Below the pieces are notes generated by a model, which saw nothing but the letters and a program-made list of their open reading frames with translations, did not search any database and was not told the origin of the DNA. The position numbers were made by a program, and so were the translations under genes. From Cohnella hashimotonis (GTDB taxonomy: Bacteria; Bacillota; Bacilli; Paenibacillales; Paenibacillaceae), in assembly GCF_030014955.1 (NCBI RefSeq), contig NZ_JAGRPV010000001.1, positions 930,001 to 994,000 of the forward strand: 64,000 nt of DNA. Direction: 5' to 3'. This document shows positions 8,433 to 18,700 of the stretch, one piece after another (the stretch's first letter is position 1; the number at the start of each line of letters is the position of its first letter).

Positions 8433-8814
8433 GCCAAACAAATAGGAACGTCAGGGTGATCTGTGATGTGCCCTGGCGTTTTTTAGCGTTGTCGCTACGG
8501 AGGATAAGTGCAAAATGACGCTATTGCCGGTTCTGAGGGAGACTGGGGCTGTACGATAAGCGCTATAAGGCGCAAACGTGGTATTTATGGTGCCGTTACG
8601 GTTGCAGCTAAAGGGTGCTAACGTAGGCGTTAAGACGGTCGATGTGCCGAGGATGAGCATTTTTCGCTTTATAAACTTCCTCCCTACCGGACAATTGCGC
8701 CTGATCTCCAACTTCGTAATTTTGCGCCTAGAACGCCCATAAACGCACATCGTCATGGAATCGTTTTCATTTTACGATGAGAAGGATTCCATATTATGGG
8801 GAGGCCACCAGACC

Positions 8815-11800
8815 ATGTCCAGTTGGAGAAAATGGCTTGCGGCGTGCATGACGGCGCTGTTGATGCTGACTTCGATGCCTGCATTCGCGGCGGAGAACGC
8901 GCAGCAGGAGCCGCATCGCATGCAGGAAGCGGATGCGGGAGGCGCAGGCGTTACGGCGCCGGCCTACATACGCATCAAGAATAAATGGCAGAGCAATTAC
9001 CTGTACGAAGGCTCGGACGGTACCGTACGCTACGGGCGGACGGCGCTGGACGACGCCTCGTCGCAGTGGCGGCTGGAGCCGGCAGCCGGCGGAACGCGCA
9101 TCCAGAACCGCGCCACCGGCCACTATATCACGATCGCCGAGACGGCGAAGCGCCGGGATGCGCTCGTCGCCCGCGAGATCGGCGTCAGCACCGCCGCCGA
9201 TCAGTGGCTCATCGAGGATGCGAGCCGACCGGGCTACAAGGTCATCAAAAGCGCGACGGCAGATGCGAGCGCGAACCTCGTTATTCACGAGGAGGACCAG
9301 CTCGGCTATGCCGAAGCCAGCAACGACATCAATATTACGTTCGAAAGCCCGCAATGGATGTTCGAACCGGCGGAGACGCTGCAGCCGGTGCTCATCGCAA
9401 ACGAGTTCCGGGCGGGGCAGTTCCTGTACGAAACGGCCAATCCGGAGGAGGGGCGCGCGCGGAACGTAGTCGCATTCGGCAAGATCGATCCGACGGATCC
9501 GAAGGCGCACTGGTATGTGGAGGTCGAGTCGGGCGAAGCCGGCGCGGCACAGACCGTGCGCCTCCGCAACCGGGCGACGGGCGACTATATCGAACAGTTC
9601 GACGCGGACAATTATTGGCGCAGGATCGAGACGGCTCCGGCGTCCTCGGCCGGGGCGCAGCGATGGACGATCGCGTCTGCCGCGGCGGAGAACGGCGATC
9701 CCGTTCCGGGATTCGTCTCCATCGCAAGCGCAGACCATCCTGCCTTTGTGCTCAATACGCAGTTCGAGGATACGTACGCGCGGTCCAACGATTGGTCGAA
9801 CGCGGGGAGGAGCAACGCGCATTGGAAAATCGCGCCTGCCTATGACGTCAAGCCGGTTCGCATCGTGAATTACACGGCAGCGGACGCAGGCACGGACTAT
9901 CTCTATGAAGGAGACGGCGGCCTGCTGAAGCACGGCGCGTTGGCGGCCGGCGGGGAGAACGATCCGGCCTATCAATGGATCGTCGAGGATCAGGACGGCA
10001 AGAAGCGCATCCGCAACGCGGCCAGTGGCAGCTATCTGGCCTCCGGCGACCCGCTCGCGGTTAGCCCGGCCGGCTCGGTGACATCGGCGGTTTATCAATG
10101 GCAGCTCTCGCCTTCCGAGATGTACGACGACTACGTAAACATTGCCGCAGCGGACGGCTCCGGCCTGCTTCTGCTCCAGGGCGGTGTCCTGCGCACGGGC
10201 GCTTCCGATCCGGATACCGACGCCGCACAGTGGTTGTTCGAGGATCCGGCCGCGCGGACGGACGGATCGCCGCAGTACGTACGCATTCAGAACGAGTGGA
10301 AGCCCTATGTCTGGTACGAGGACGATCATGGGGATTTGAAGTATGGCAATCCGCGCACGGACGGCCGGGATCAATGGCTGATCGAGAAATATCAGGGCCG
10401 CAAGCGGATCCAGAACCGCGCCACTGGCCACTATGTCAACCTGCAGAACATGACGGACGGCCATATCCGCGTCACCGCCGTCTCGGACGGCTGGACGAGC
10501 GCCGTATGGGTCGTCGAATCGCTCGCAGGCGGCTCCAAGCTGATCTACAACGTGGCGGACCGGGTGAAAAACCAGGAGGTTCAAAAGCTGGTCAACCTGC
10601 AAAACCTGAACAAGTATGCCGAGTACGCCGAGATCAACCGGAATTGGGGCAGTCCGCACTGGACGCTGATTCCGGTGGACGACGCGGGTCCGTCGCACCT
10701 GCGTTTTACGAATAAGCAAGGGCAATCGCTCTACGAGGAAACGGAAGGCGATGCGGCAGGCAAGGTGCGCTACGGGGAGGCGACCGACGCCGACTTGCGC
10801 GCCGTATGGTACGTCGAAGATGCGGGCGGCGAAGCTAAGCGCCTGAAAAACGTCGAGACAGGCCACTATATCGCGATGGAAAACATGGCGGGACACGAGT
10901 CGGAGGACGCGCCGGATATCCCGCTCGGCACGGAAGCGGTCGTATACGAATCGTGGGGAAGCGCCAAGTGGTATCTGGAGGCTGCGTCCGGAAGCGGATA
11001 TACTGCGATCCGCAGCGGCTGGGCAGGCCACTATATATACGCGGACGGCGCAGGCGGCACGAAGGTAAGCAAGACAGTCAAGTCGGGCGGCGACTTCGCG
11101 GACGAAGCGCTGTTCAAGGCGGAACCCGTCGAGCTGAAGCCCGAGGTACCCGAAGGCTACATTCGCATCCAGAACGAAGCGAACGGCCAGTACCTTTATG
11201 AAAACCTCGGCGGCGTCGTTCTGTACGGCAGCATCGCCGAGAACAACGGGTACGGCCATTGGCGGCTCGTCCGGCAGGATGGCGCCATCCGCATCGAGAA
11301 CCGGGCGACCGGGCACCTGATGACGCTGACCCCGGATTACCGTTACATCGAGAGTTTGCCGGCCTCGGACGCTGCAAATGAAGCTGCGAACTGGTCGATC
11401 GAGGCTTCGGCATCGTCGGCCGGACATTGGCTGATTCGCAATCTGTCTGGGGGCTATGACGACGAATTCGTCCATACGGACAATGCCGCCGGCTACGCGG
11501 AGCGGGGCCTCGTGCCGGTGTCCTTCGGGACGGCGAGATGGAGCTTCGCGGCGGCGCCGGCGGACTACGAAACGCCGGATGACGACGGCGCGGCGAATAC
11601 GGACACGGCAACGCCGGTATTCGACGATACCGCCTACACGCGGATCGGCAGCGGCGGCGTATGGCTCGCGGACCGGGATGGAACGATCGCGCTAGCGAAT
11701 GAGAGCGGTGCGGCTGCGCAGTGGCTGCTGCAGGACTTCAACGGCCGCAAGCTGCTTAAGAATCGGGCGAGCGGACGGCTGCTGGCGCTGGACCAGGCGG

Positions 11801-14800
11801 GACAGCCGATCGCCGCGGCCGAAGGCACGCGCGGACAGGCGACCTCGCAGTGGGAGGTCGTCGAGACACAGGGGCTGCTGGAGCTGCGGAGCGCCGCCGA
11901 TCGCGCAGGCATGCTCCTGCATGCAAGCGGAGCCGCCGAATATGGCGGCGCCGCGAATGCCGCGCAAGGGCGCTGGAACTATGAACGCTTGCCGGGCGAT
12001 GTCGTCTATGAAGCGGAAAATGCATTCATGGGCGGAGGCGTCGCGGCGAATCGAGACCTGTCCGGCTATACCGGGGACGGATATGCATCCGGATGGGCTG
12101 CGGGCACGGAGAACGCTAATGGCGCAACCGGCACAAGCGATCCGGAACGCGCGCACGCCAAGCTGACGTTTACCGTCCATGCGCAGTCCGCAGGAGACTA
12201 CGACGCGATCGTTCGTTACGCTGCGCCGGGCGCATCCGTCTCGTCGACGCTGGGCGTCGCCGTCAACGGACTCTCGACCAACGCGATCAGCCTCCTGCCG
12301 ACCGGCGCGGGTTGGTCGACGGCGGCCCTGCGCCTGACGCTGCGCCAAGGGCTGAACACGATCGCGCTGCAGCCGGCGGACGCAGGAGCGGGTGCCGGTC
12401 AGACGGCCGCTCTTGCCGTCGATTCGCTCACGCTCAAGAACAGCGTCGCACCGGCATACCGAGGCGCCACGACGCCTTACGCGACCTACGAGGCGGAGGA
12501 CGCCGAGACGAACGGCGAGCTGCTTCGCGCTTCCCGCTCATATTACAATCCCGCCTCCGAAGCCTCCGGCCGCCGGGCCGTGAAGCTGAGCGAGACCGGC
12601 GATTATGTCTCGTTCACGCTGGCGCATCCGGCCAATTCAATCGTGCTGCGCTACTCGATTCCCGACAGCCAGGACGGCGCGGGCCGCACCGAGACGCTGG
12701 GGTTGTACGTGAACGGCCAGTTCAGACAGAAGCTGACGCTGACGTCCAAGTACGCGTGGGAATACGGCAGCTACCCGTGGTCGAACGATCCGACGCAGGG
12801 CAGCGGACACCGCTTCTTCGACGATGTGCACACGTTGATTGGCGATGTGCCTGCGGGCGCAAAGATCATGCTTAAAAAGGATGCCGAAAGCACCTCGCCT
12901 TTTTACACGATCGATCTGGCGGACTTCGAGCAGGCGGCGGCTCCGCTGCGGATGCCCGAGGGCTTCCTGTCCGTGGACGATTACGGCGCGGCGCCGGATG
13001 ACGGCATCGACGACACCGCAGCCTTCAAGCGCACGATGGATGCCGCAAAAAACGAAGGCAAGGGCGTCTGGTTCCCAGCCGGCGAATACGAGCTGCGGGA
13101 CGGCCTGCTTAACCTGGACCGCATCCAGATCCGGGGCGCGGGCATGTGGCACACGCAGCTGACGGGCGCCAAGTTCGTGGGCAGAGGGGACGATATCGGC
13201 GTCTACGATCTGCTGATCGACGGGGACATCAACGTGCGCGACGACGAAGCGATCACCAATGCCTTTCATGGCGGTTTCGGTCCGGGCTCCGTGCTGCAAA
13301 ACGTCTGGATCGAGCATACGAAGGCGGGGCTGTGGCTCACCAAGGTGAAGGACGGCGAGGCCTACACGCACGGCCTGCATATGGTCGGCTTGCGCATGCG
13401 CAACCTGATGGCGGACGGCATCAACTTCAGTGTCGGCACGAAGGACAGCATGCTCGAGCAGAGCGACGTCAGGTACCCGGGGGACGACGGCATCGCGATG
13501 TGGTCGACCGACGGTCTTTCGAGCGTTAACAATACGGCGCGTTTCAACACGGTGAGCCTGCCGTGGCTCGCCAACAATATCGCCGTCTTCGGCGGCACGG
13601 ACAACCGGATTCAGGATAACGTAGCCAAGGATACGATCATCAACGGCTCCGGCATTACGGTGTCCACACGGTTCAACCCGCTTCCGTTCGCGGGGATGAC
13701 GGTCGTCGAACGCAATACGCTCATCCGCACGGGCAGCTACGATACGGGCCTGCAAACAAATCTCGGCGCAATCTGGCTGTTTGCAGACACGAAGAACATG
13801 ACCGGTGACATCGTGATACGAGACAACACGGCGATGGACAGCACGTATGCAGGCGTTGTGGTCAACGGAACTCAGGCCGTTAAGGGCGGCAGGCTGCTGC
13901 TGCAAAACCTCGTGCTCGACGGCGCAGGCACGGCGGGCGTGCAGGTCGCGCAGGCTGTCACGGGTGCGGCCGAGATCGATAATGTCATCGTTCGCGGCGC
14001 TAAAATCGCGGACGTATCGAACGCCTCGGCAGGCTTCGTTCTTCGCGAGGTCAACGCGGGCTTCGCATCCGCGGCCAAACCGTTTGCGGCGACGGCCGAG
14101 GGCGGGGCGCTGAACGGCTTTGTCCTGACCGCCGGCGCCTCGCTGGCGATCAAGGTAGCCGACGCCGCAGGCAAGGACGTCACGGCGCAGTCGACGTTCG
14201 CGACAGAGCAGGCATCGGTCGCGGCCGTAGATGCCGCGGGCATGCTGAGCGGCATCGCGAAGGGCGAGACGCGTCTGCGTATCGCCTATGACGGAGCAGA
14301 GCGGACTTATACGGTCAAAGTCGTGTCCGCTCAGGTCGTGAACCCGCCTGCCACCGGCGGGGGCGGCAATGGCGGAACGGCCGGCAGCATGCTCGACGCC
14401 GCGGCTGCGGCTAACGACGCCAAGCTGAAGGCGGCGACGGGAGAGGCGATCGCGATAGCCGCGTCGGCGGACGGCACCGCGCCGTTTACCGCGCAAGCGC
14501 TGCTCGCGGCTGCAGCTGACCACGCGGACGCCGTCCTGACAATCGCAAGCGGCGACAGCACCTACAGGTTCCCGCTGTCGTTGGCCGCCAAGCTCATCAA
14601 GGCGCGCGGCTACGATCAGGATCCGAAGGCATTGTGGATCTTCGAGATCAAGCCGCTCGAAGACACATCCCTGGCACCGATCCGGGAGGCGGCGAAGCGT
14701 CAGCATCTCGAGCTGGTCGCGGCGCCGGTCGAATTCGCGATCATCCTCCGCAGCGGCGGGAAAACAGAGACGATCGCCGACTTCGGCGGCGTCTACGTCG

Positions 14801-15537
14801 ACCGCACGCTCAAGACAGCGAACCGTCTCGATGAAGCTTCGGTTACGGCGGTCGTCTACCGGCAGGACCAGGACGGTACGGGAACGTTTGTCTACGTGCC
14901 GGCGTTGTTCCGGGCTGGCGAGGATGGCGGCACGATCGTTACGATCCGCAGTCCCGGCAACAGCGTGTATGCGGTCGCGTCGCATACCGCCAAGTTTGCG
15001 GATCTGGCGAATCATTGGGCCAAGCAGGAAATCGAGCGGATGGCGTCGAAACTAATCGTCAAAGGCGTCGGAGGAGATGCTTTCGGACCATCGCGCAGCA
15101 TCACGCGGGCCGAATTCGCGGCGCTGCTCGTCCGGGGGCTCGGCCTTCGGGATCCCGGCGGCGACGACGGCTTCGAAGACGTGGCCGGCAGCGCCTGGTA
15201 TGCGTCAGAGGTGCGTACGGCAGCCAGTTACGGTCTCGTTCGCGGCTTCGAGGACGGCAGCTTCCGTCCGCAGGCGACGGTCACCCGCGAAGAGATCGCG
15301 GTTATGGTGGCGCAAGCGCTGAAGCTGGCCGGCGTATCTGACTTAACGGGCACGGGCGCGGGCGCGGTTGCGCAGGCAGCATTCGCGGATGCGGTCCGGA
15401 CTGCAGCGGCGCTCGGCATCGTGAAGGGACTGCCGGACGGACGCTTCGCGCCTCGTGCCACGGCAACCCGGGCGGAGGCCGTCGCGATGCTCAGCCGCAC
15501 GCTGCAGGCTGCGGGGCTGTCGAACGCAGCCGATTAA
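8815..15537 (+). CDS. Giant SLH-anchored GH87-type alpha-1,3-glucanase/mycodextranase
   Basis: A protein of 2240 residues. The ATG at 8815 follows GGGGAGG and opens a clear signal peptide (WLAACMTALLMLTSMPAFAAE); 20 upstream in-frame codons lack a ribosome site. Seven beta-trefoil-like repeats of about 140-155 residues begin near residues 49, 193, 348, 488, 629, 782 and 941, each with YIRIxN, LYE and a RIxNRATGHY-type core. Two CBM35/CBM6-like modules follow (about 1062-1212 and 1221-1370). Residues 1375-1745 are a right-handed beta-helix close to GH87 (SVDDYGAAPDDGIDDTAAF, GDDGIAMWS with Asp1557-Asp1558, LPWLANNIAVFGG, STRFNPLPFAGMT). A Big-like domain, a linker and three SLH repeats (about 2060-2238) finish it. 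It should cut alpha-1,3-glucan, as found in fungal walls, at the cell surface. The family is well supported; the exact substrate is inferred. Confidence 0.88.
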   Translation: MSSWRKWLAACMTALLMLTSMPAFAAENAQQEPHRMQEADAGGAGVTAPAYIRIKNKWQSNYLYEGSDGTVRYGRTALDDASSQWRLEPAAGGTRIQNRATGHYITIAETAKRRDALVAREIGVSTAADQWLIEDASRPGYKVIKSATADASANLVIHEEDQLGYAEASNDINITFESPQWMFEPAETLQPVLIANEFRAGQFLYETANPEEGRARNVVAFGKIDPTDPKAHWYVEVESGEAGAAQTVRLRNRATGDYIEQFDADNYWRRIETAPASSAGAQRWTIASAAAENGDPVPGFVSIASADHPAFVLNTQFEDTYARSNDWSNAGRSNAHWKIAPAYDVKPVRIVNYTAADAGTDYLYEGDGGLLKHGALAAGGENDPAYQWIVEDQDGKKRIRNAASGSYLASGDPLAVSPAGSVTSAVYQWQLSPSEMYDDYVNIAAADGSGLLLLQGGVLRTGASDPDTDAAQWLFEDPAARTDGSPQYVRIQNEWKPYVWYEDDHGDLKYGNPRTDGRDQWLIEKYQGRKRIQNRATGHYVNLQNMTDGHIRVTAVSDGWTSAVWVVESLAGGSKLIYNVADRVKNQEVQKLVNLQNLNKYAEYAEINRNWGSPHWTLIPVDDAGPSHLRFTNKQGQSLYEETEGDAAGKVRYGEATDADLRAVWYVEDAGGEAKRLKNVETGHYIAMENMAGHESEDAPDIPLGTEAVVYESWGSAKWYLEAASGSGYTAIRSGWAGHYIYADGAGGTKVSKTVKSGGDFADEALFKAEPVELKPEVPEGYIRIQNEANGQYLYENLGGVVLYGSIAENNGYGHWRLVRQDGAIRIENRATGHLMTLTPDYRYIESLPASDAANEAANWSIEASASSAGHWLIRNLSGGYDDEFVHTDNAAGYAERGLVPVSFGTARWSFAAAPADYETPDDDGAANTDTATPVFDDTAYTRIGSGGVWLADRDGTIALANESGAAAQWLLQDFNGRKLLKNRASGRLLALDQAGQPIAAAEGTRGQATSQWEVVETQGLLELRSAADRAGMLLHASGAAEYGGAANAAQGRWNYERLPGDVVYEAENAFMGGGVAANRDLSGYTGDGYASGWAAGTENANGATGTSDPERAHAKLTFTVHAQSAGDYDAIVRYAAPGASVSSTLGVAVNGLSTNAISLLPTGAGWSTAALRLTLRQGLNTIALQPADAGAGAGQTAALAVDSLTLKNSVAPAYRGATTPYATYEAEDAETNGELLRASRSYYNPASEASGRRAVKLSETGDYVSFTLAHPANSIVLRYSIPDSQDGAGRTETLGLYVNGQFRQKLTLTSKYAWEYGSYPWSNDPTQGSGHRFFDDVHTLIGDVPAGAKIMLKKDAESTSPFYTIDLADFEQAAAPLRMPEGFLSVDDYGAAPDDGIDDTAAFKRTMDAAKNEGKGVWFPAGEYELRDGLLNLDRIQIRGAGMWHTQLTGAKFVGRGDDIGVYDLLIDGDINVRDDEAITNAFHGGFGPGSVLQNVWIEHTKAGLWLTKVKDGEAYTHGLHMVGLRMRNLMADGINFSVGTKDSMLEQSDVRYPGDDGIAMWSTDGLSSVNNTARFNTVSLPWLANNIAVFGGTDNRIQDNVAKDTIINGSGITVSTRFNPLPFAGMTVVERNTLIRTGSYDTGLQTNLGAIWLFADTKNMTGDIVIRDNTAMDSTYAGVVVNGTQAVKGGRLLLQNLVLDGAGTAGVQVAQAVTGAAEIDNVIVRGAKIADVSNASAGFVLREVNAGFASAAKPFAATAEGGALNGFVLTAGASLAIKVADAAGKDVTAQSTFATEQASVAAVDAAGMLSGIAKGETRLRIAYDGAERTYTVKVVSAQVVNPPATGGGGNGGTAGSMLDAAAAANDAKLKAATGEAIAIAASADGTAPFTAQALLAAAADHADAVLTIASGDSTYRFPLSLAAKLIKARGYDQDPKALWIFEIKPLEDTSLAPIREAAKRQHLELVAAPVEFAIILRSGGKTETIADFGGVYVDRTLKTANRLDEASVTAVVYRQDQDGTGTFVYVPALFRAGEDGGTIVTIRSPGNSVYAVASHTAKFADLANHWAKQEIERMASKLIVKGVGGDAFGPSRSITRAEFAALLVRGLGLRDPGGDDGFEDVAGSAWYASEVRTAASYGLVRGFEDGSFRPQATVTREEIAVMVAQALKLAGVSDLTGTGAGAVAQAAFADAVRTAAALGIVKGLPDGRFAPRATATRAEAVAMLSRTLQAAGLSNAAD

Positions 15538-15616
15538 CCGGCGCGTCATGATGAGTCAACGCAGGGCGTACCGTAACAAAAACAGGTATCGGATCGTCAA
15601 TAAGTTTTGAACACGG

Positions 15617-15660
15617 AAATGCGCGTCTTCGCTCCGAAGCGGAGAGGCGCATTTCTTGCC
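15617..15660 (+). terminator. Probable terminator of the GH87 gene
   Basis: Stem AAATGCGC / GCGCATTT is extended inward by TCTTCGC / GCGGAGA (one wobble pair) and followed by CTTGCC. The T-run is short, so efficiency is uncertain. Confidence 0.6.
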
Positions 15661-15750
15661 GGTTAGCGGCTGACGGCGCCATTGCAGGCACCGCGGCAGT
15701 CCGGGCGCCGCGCAGCTGGCGCGAGTACAAAGGGATCGTCGGGGGGAAGC

Positions 15751-18700
15751 ATGAAGAGAACGTTAGGAGTATGGGTGTTGGCGCTGCTGCTCGGCGTGTT
15801 GGGCTGTGCGGGCGGGGTTTCCGCCGCGTACGCGGAAGAGGCTGCGACGCTTATACGCAACGGCGGCGCCGAGATCGCGGCGAGCGGGAGCGGGCAGCCG
15901 GATGGCTGGGCGCAAGACGTATATACGTCGGACGCGGGAGGCGCTGCGATCAGCACGCTGACGGTCGGACAGGACGGCGGCCATAGCGGGCAAGCCTATT
16001 TGAGCGTCTCCAACGCGAGCGAGAACGATGCGCGCTGGATCCAGGAGGTACCGGTCGAGGCCGATACGGTCTACCGACTGTCCGGCTGGATTCGGGTCGC
16101 TGGCGGTCTCGCCGATCGAACCGGCGGCAACCTGTCCGTACTCGGCATCGCCGCCCCGTTCCCGGCGGTCGGCGACTCGCAAGGCGAATGGCGCCAGGTC
16201 GAATGGTACGGGAAGACAGGCGCCGACCAGACGAGCGTCACCGTCGCAGCCCGCCTCGGGAGCTACGGCAGCCTGAACAGCGGGAAGGCGGACTTCGACG
16301 ATATTGCGCTCGAAAAGCTGGCGGAAGCGCCTGCGGGCGCCGTCGTCATTCCGTTGTGGCCTGAAGCCTACGCAGGAGCGGCTTCGGGCGGCGAAAGCGC
16401 GGGTGGCGGTCATGGCACGTATACGGCCATGATGTTTTTGCTGGCCGCTGCCTATGCCGCCTTGGCTTGGGGAATCGTCTCCTACTTGCGCCGCGCAGGA
16501 GAAGCGCGTCTGCCGATCCCGGGCAAGGAACGCGCAGGCAAAGGCGCCGTTCTGCTGCTTTTCGGGGGCGCATTGCTGATCCGCGCGGCCTGCGCGCCGA
16601 TTATGCAGGGACATCCGATCGACGCGCTGGACTTTTACTTCTGGGCGAATCATGCCTACGAAGCGGGCCTTCACGGCTTTTATACGGCCGACATCTTCGT
16701 GGACTATCCTCCTGGCTACATCTATGTGCTCTACGTCGTCGGCCTGCTGCAGAAGCTGATGCATATCGGCTATCCGTCCGCCGGCTCGGCGCTGCTTCTC
16801 AAGCTGCCGTCGATCGCGGCCGATCTTGCAGCCTCGTACGTCCTGCTGCGCATTGCGCGTCCGCGTTTCGGCGCGGCGGCGGGTGCTGCGATCGCTTCTC
16901 TTTACCTATTCAACCCGATGGTGTTTCACAATTCGGTCGTATGGGGCCAGATCGATTCGTTCCTCTCGCTGTTCATTCTGCTGGCCGTGTGGGCGATCGC
17001 GGCGGGCAGGCTTCCTTATGCGACAGCCGCTGTCGTCGTCGCCGTGCTGATCAAGCCGCAGGCGATCGTCGCCATTCCGGTGCTGCTGCTGGCGCTCGCC
17101 GTCCGGCGCAGCCGCAGAGCCTGGGGCGAATCGCTGCTCTACGGCGCGGCCGTCTTCGTTCTGCTCGTACTGCCGTTTTCCATCCATCAATCCCCGGACT
17201 GGATCGTCGAGCGCTACAAGGCGATGTTCGACAGCTATCCGTACGCGACGCTGAACGCCGCCAACCTGTACGGACTGCTCGGACTGAACGGCGTCAAAGT
17301 ATCGGCAGCGATGGCGTTCTGGAGCAACCTGTCCGTCGTGCTCATCGTCGCTTATATCGTCTGGCTGGCCTGGCGGCATCGCAAGCTCGAGGCTGCGCCG
17401 CGCTGGACGTACCTGGCATACTTGACCTTTCTGCTCGTTTTCGCCCTCAAGACCAGCATGCACGAGCGATACGGCTATCCGGCCGTCGCGCTCGCGCTGC
17501 TCGCGTTTATCCTGCTCAAAGACCGCCGCTTGCTGTGGATGTTCCTCGGTCTTACGTTTACGCATTTCGCGGACGCGGCCTACGTGCTCTACTTCGGGCT
17601 GGATAAAAACTACTACTTGTCTGCAACGGATGGCTTTTTCCGCTTCCTGTCGCTCGTCAACCTGGCGATATCGATCTATGCCGTCTACGTCGGCTGGACG
17701 CTGGACAAGGGCAGGGCGCTGGCGGCCGCGCCGGTTGCAACAGCAGACTCCGCTAGAGGCGGCAAAGGCGGCGTTTCGTCCAAATCGGCGTCAGCCAAAA
17801 ACGCGCTGTCCAAATCGACGCCCGCCAAACCTGCGTTCGCGACCGCCATATCGGCCTCCGACGCCAAGTTTTCCCGGCTCGATCGCCTGCTGGTCATCGG
17901 CTTGACGCTCGTCTACGGCATCCTCGCGCTCGTCAACCTCGGCTCGATGCGCGCGCCCGAATCCGGCTGGACGCCGGCCTCGCCGGCCAGCGCCATCGTG
18001 TATGACTTCGGCGAGCCGCAGGCGGTCGCCTCCGTCATCTGGTTCGGCGGTACGCGCGACGAGGGGCGCGCGGAAGACAGCACGATCGAGCTGTCGCAGT
18101 CGGCGGACGGCAGCAACTGGACGAGCGCCCTTTCCTTCGTGTTGAACGGCGGCTCCGTCTTCCAATGGAAGGAGCAGCCTGTCGCGATCAACCAGCGGTT
18201 CGTACGCGTGTCGGCATCGAATCCGGGCTGGACGCTGTACGAGCTGTCCTTCCGGGACGCGGAGGGAGGCACCTTGACGCCGGCCAAGACGAGCGAAGGC
18301 GGTACGGCGCTGCTTGACGAGCCGGGCGACGTGCCGAAGAAGCCGTCCTATCTCAACAGCATGTATTTCGACGAGATCTATCACGGCCGCACCGCCTATG
18401 AGTTCCTGCATCATATCGAGCCTTACGAGACGACGCACCCGCCGCTAGGCAAGGGGCTGATGGCGCTCGGCGTCTCCCTGTTCGGCATGAACCCGTTCGG
18501 CTGGCGGATTATGGGCACGCTGCTAGGCATCGCGATGGTTCCGCTCATGTATTTGCTCGCCAAGCGGATGTTCGGGCGTACCGAGCTTGCTTTTGCGGCT
18601 GCGTTCCTGCTGACGTTCGACTTCATGCACTTCACGCAGACACGCATCGCGACGGTCGACGTCTACGGCGTTTTCTTCATTCTGCTCATGTATCTGTACA

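Larger units (their letters stand above)
7812..8814. other. Gene-free kilobase with repeats
   Basis: No convincing coding sequence lies between the metallopeptidase and the giant surface protein. The stretch holds an 18-bp tandem repeat (7962-8128), copy A of a dispersed repeat (8147-8432), and from about 8460 to 8760 a region of short degenerate direct repeats built on GCGCTATAAGGCGCAAA-like words with no ribosome site. Open frames here are low-complexity products of the tandem repeat. Confidence 0.7.

Noticed and set aside
8460..8760. Possible small RNA or riboswitch before the giant gene
   Set aside because: Short degenerate repeats are present, but I found no stable terminator-antiterminator pair or known riboswitch signature.
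8794..11475. Open frame of 893 codons on the minus strand
   Set aside because: It lies opposite the giant SLH protein, is very rich in Arg/Ala/Val as expected from antisense of GC-rich codons, and has no ribosome site or domain.
12637..15015. Open frame of 792 codons on the minus strand
   Set aside because: Antisense shadow of the GH87 and SLH regions; composition is arginine-heavy and no family is recognisable.
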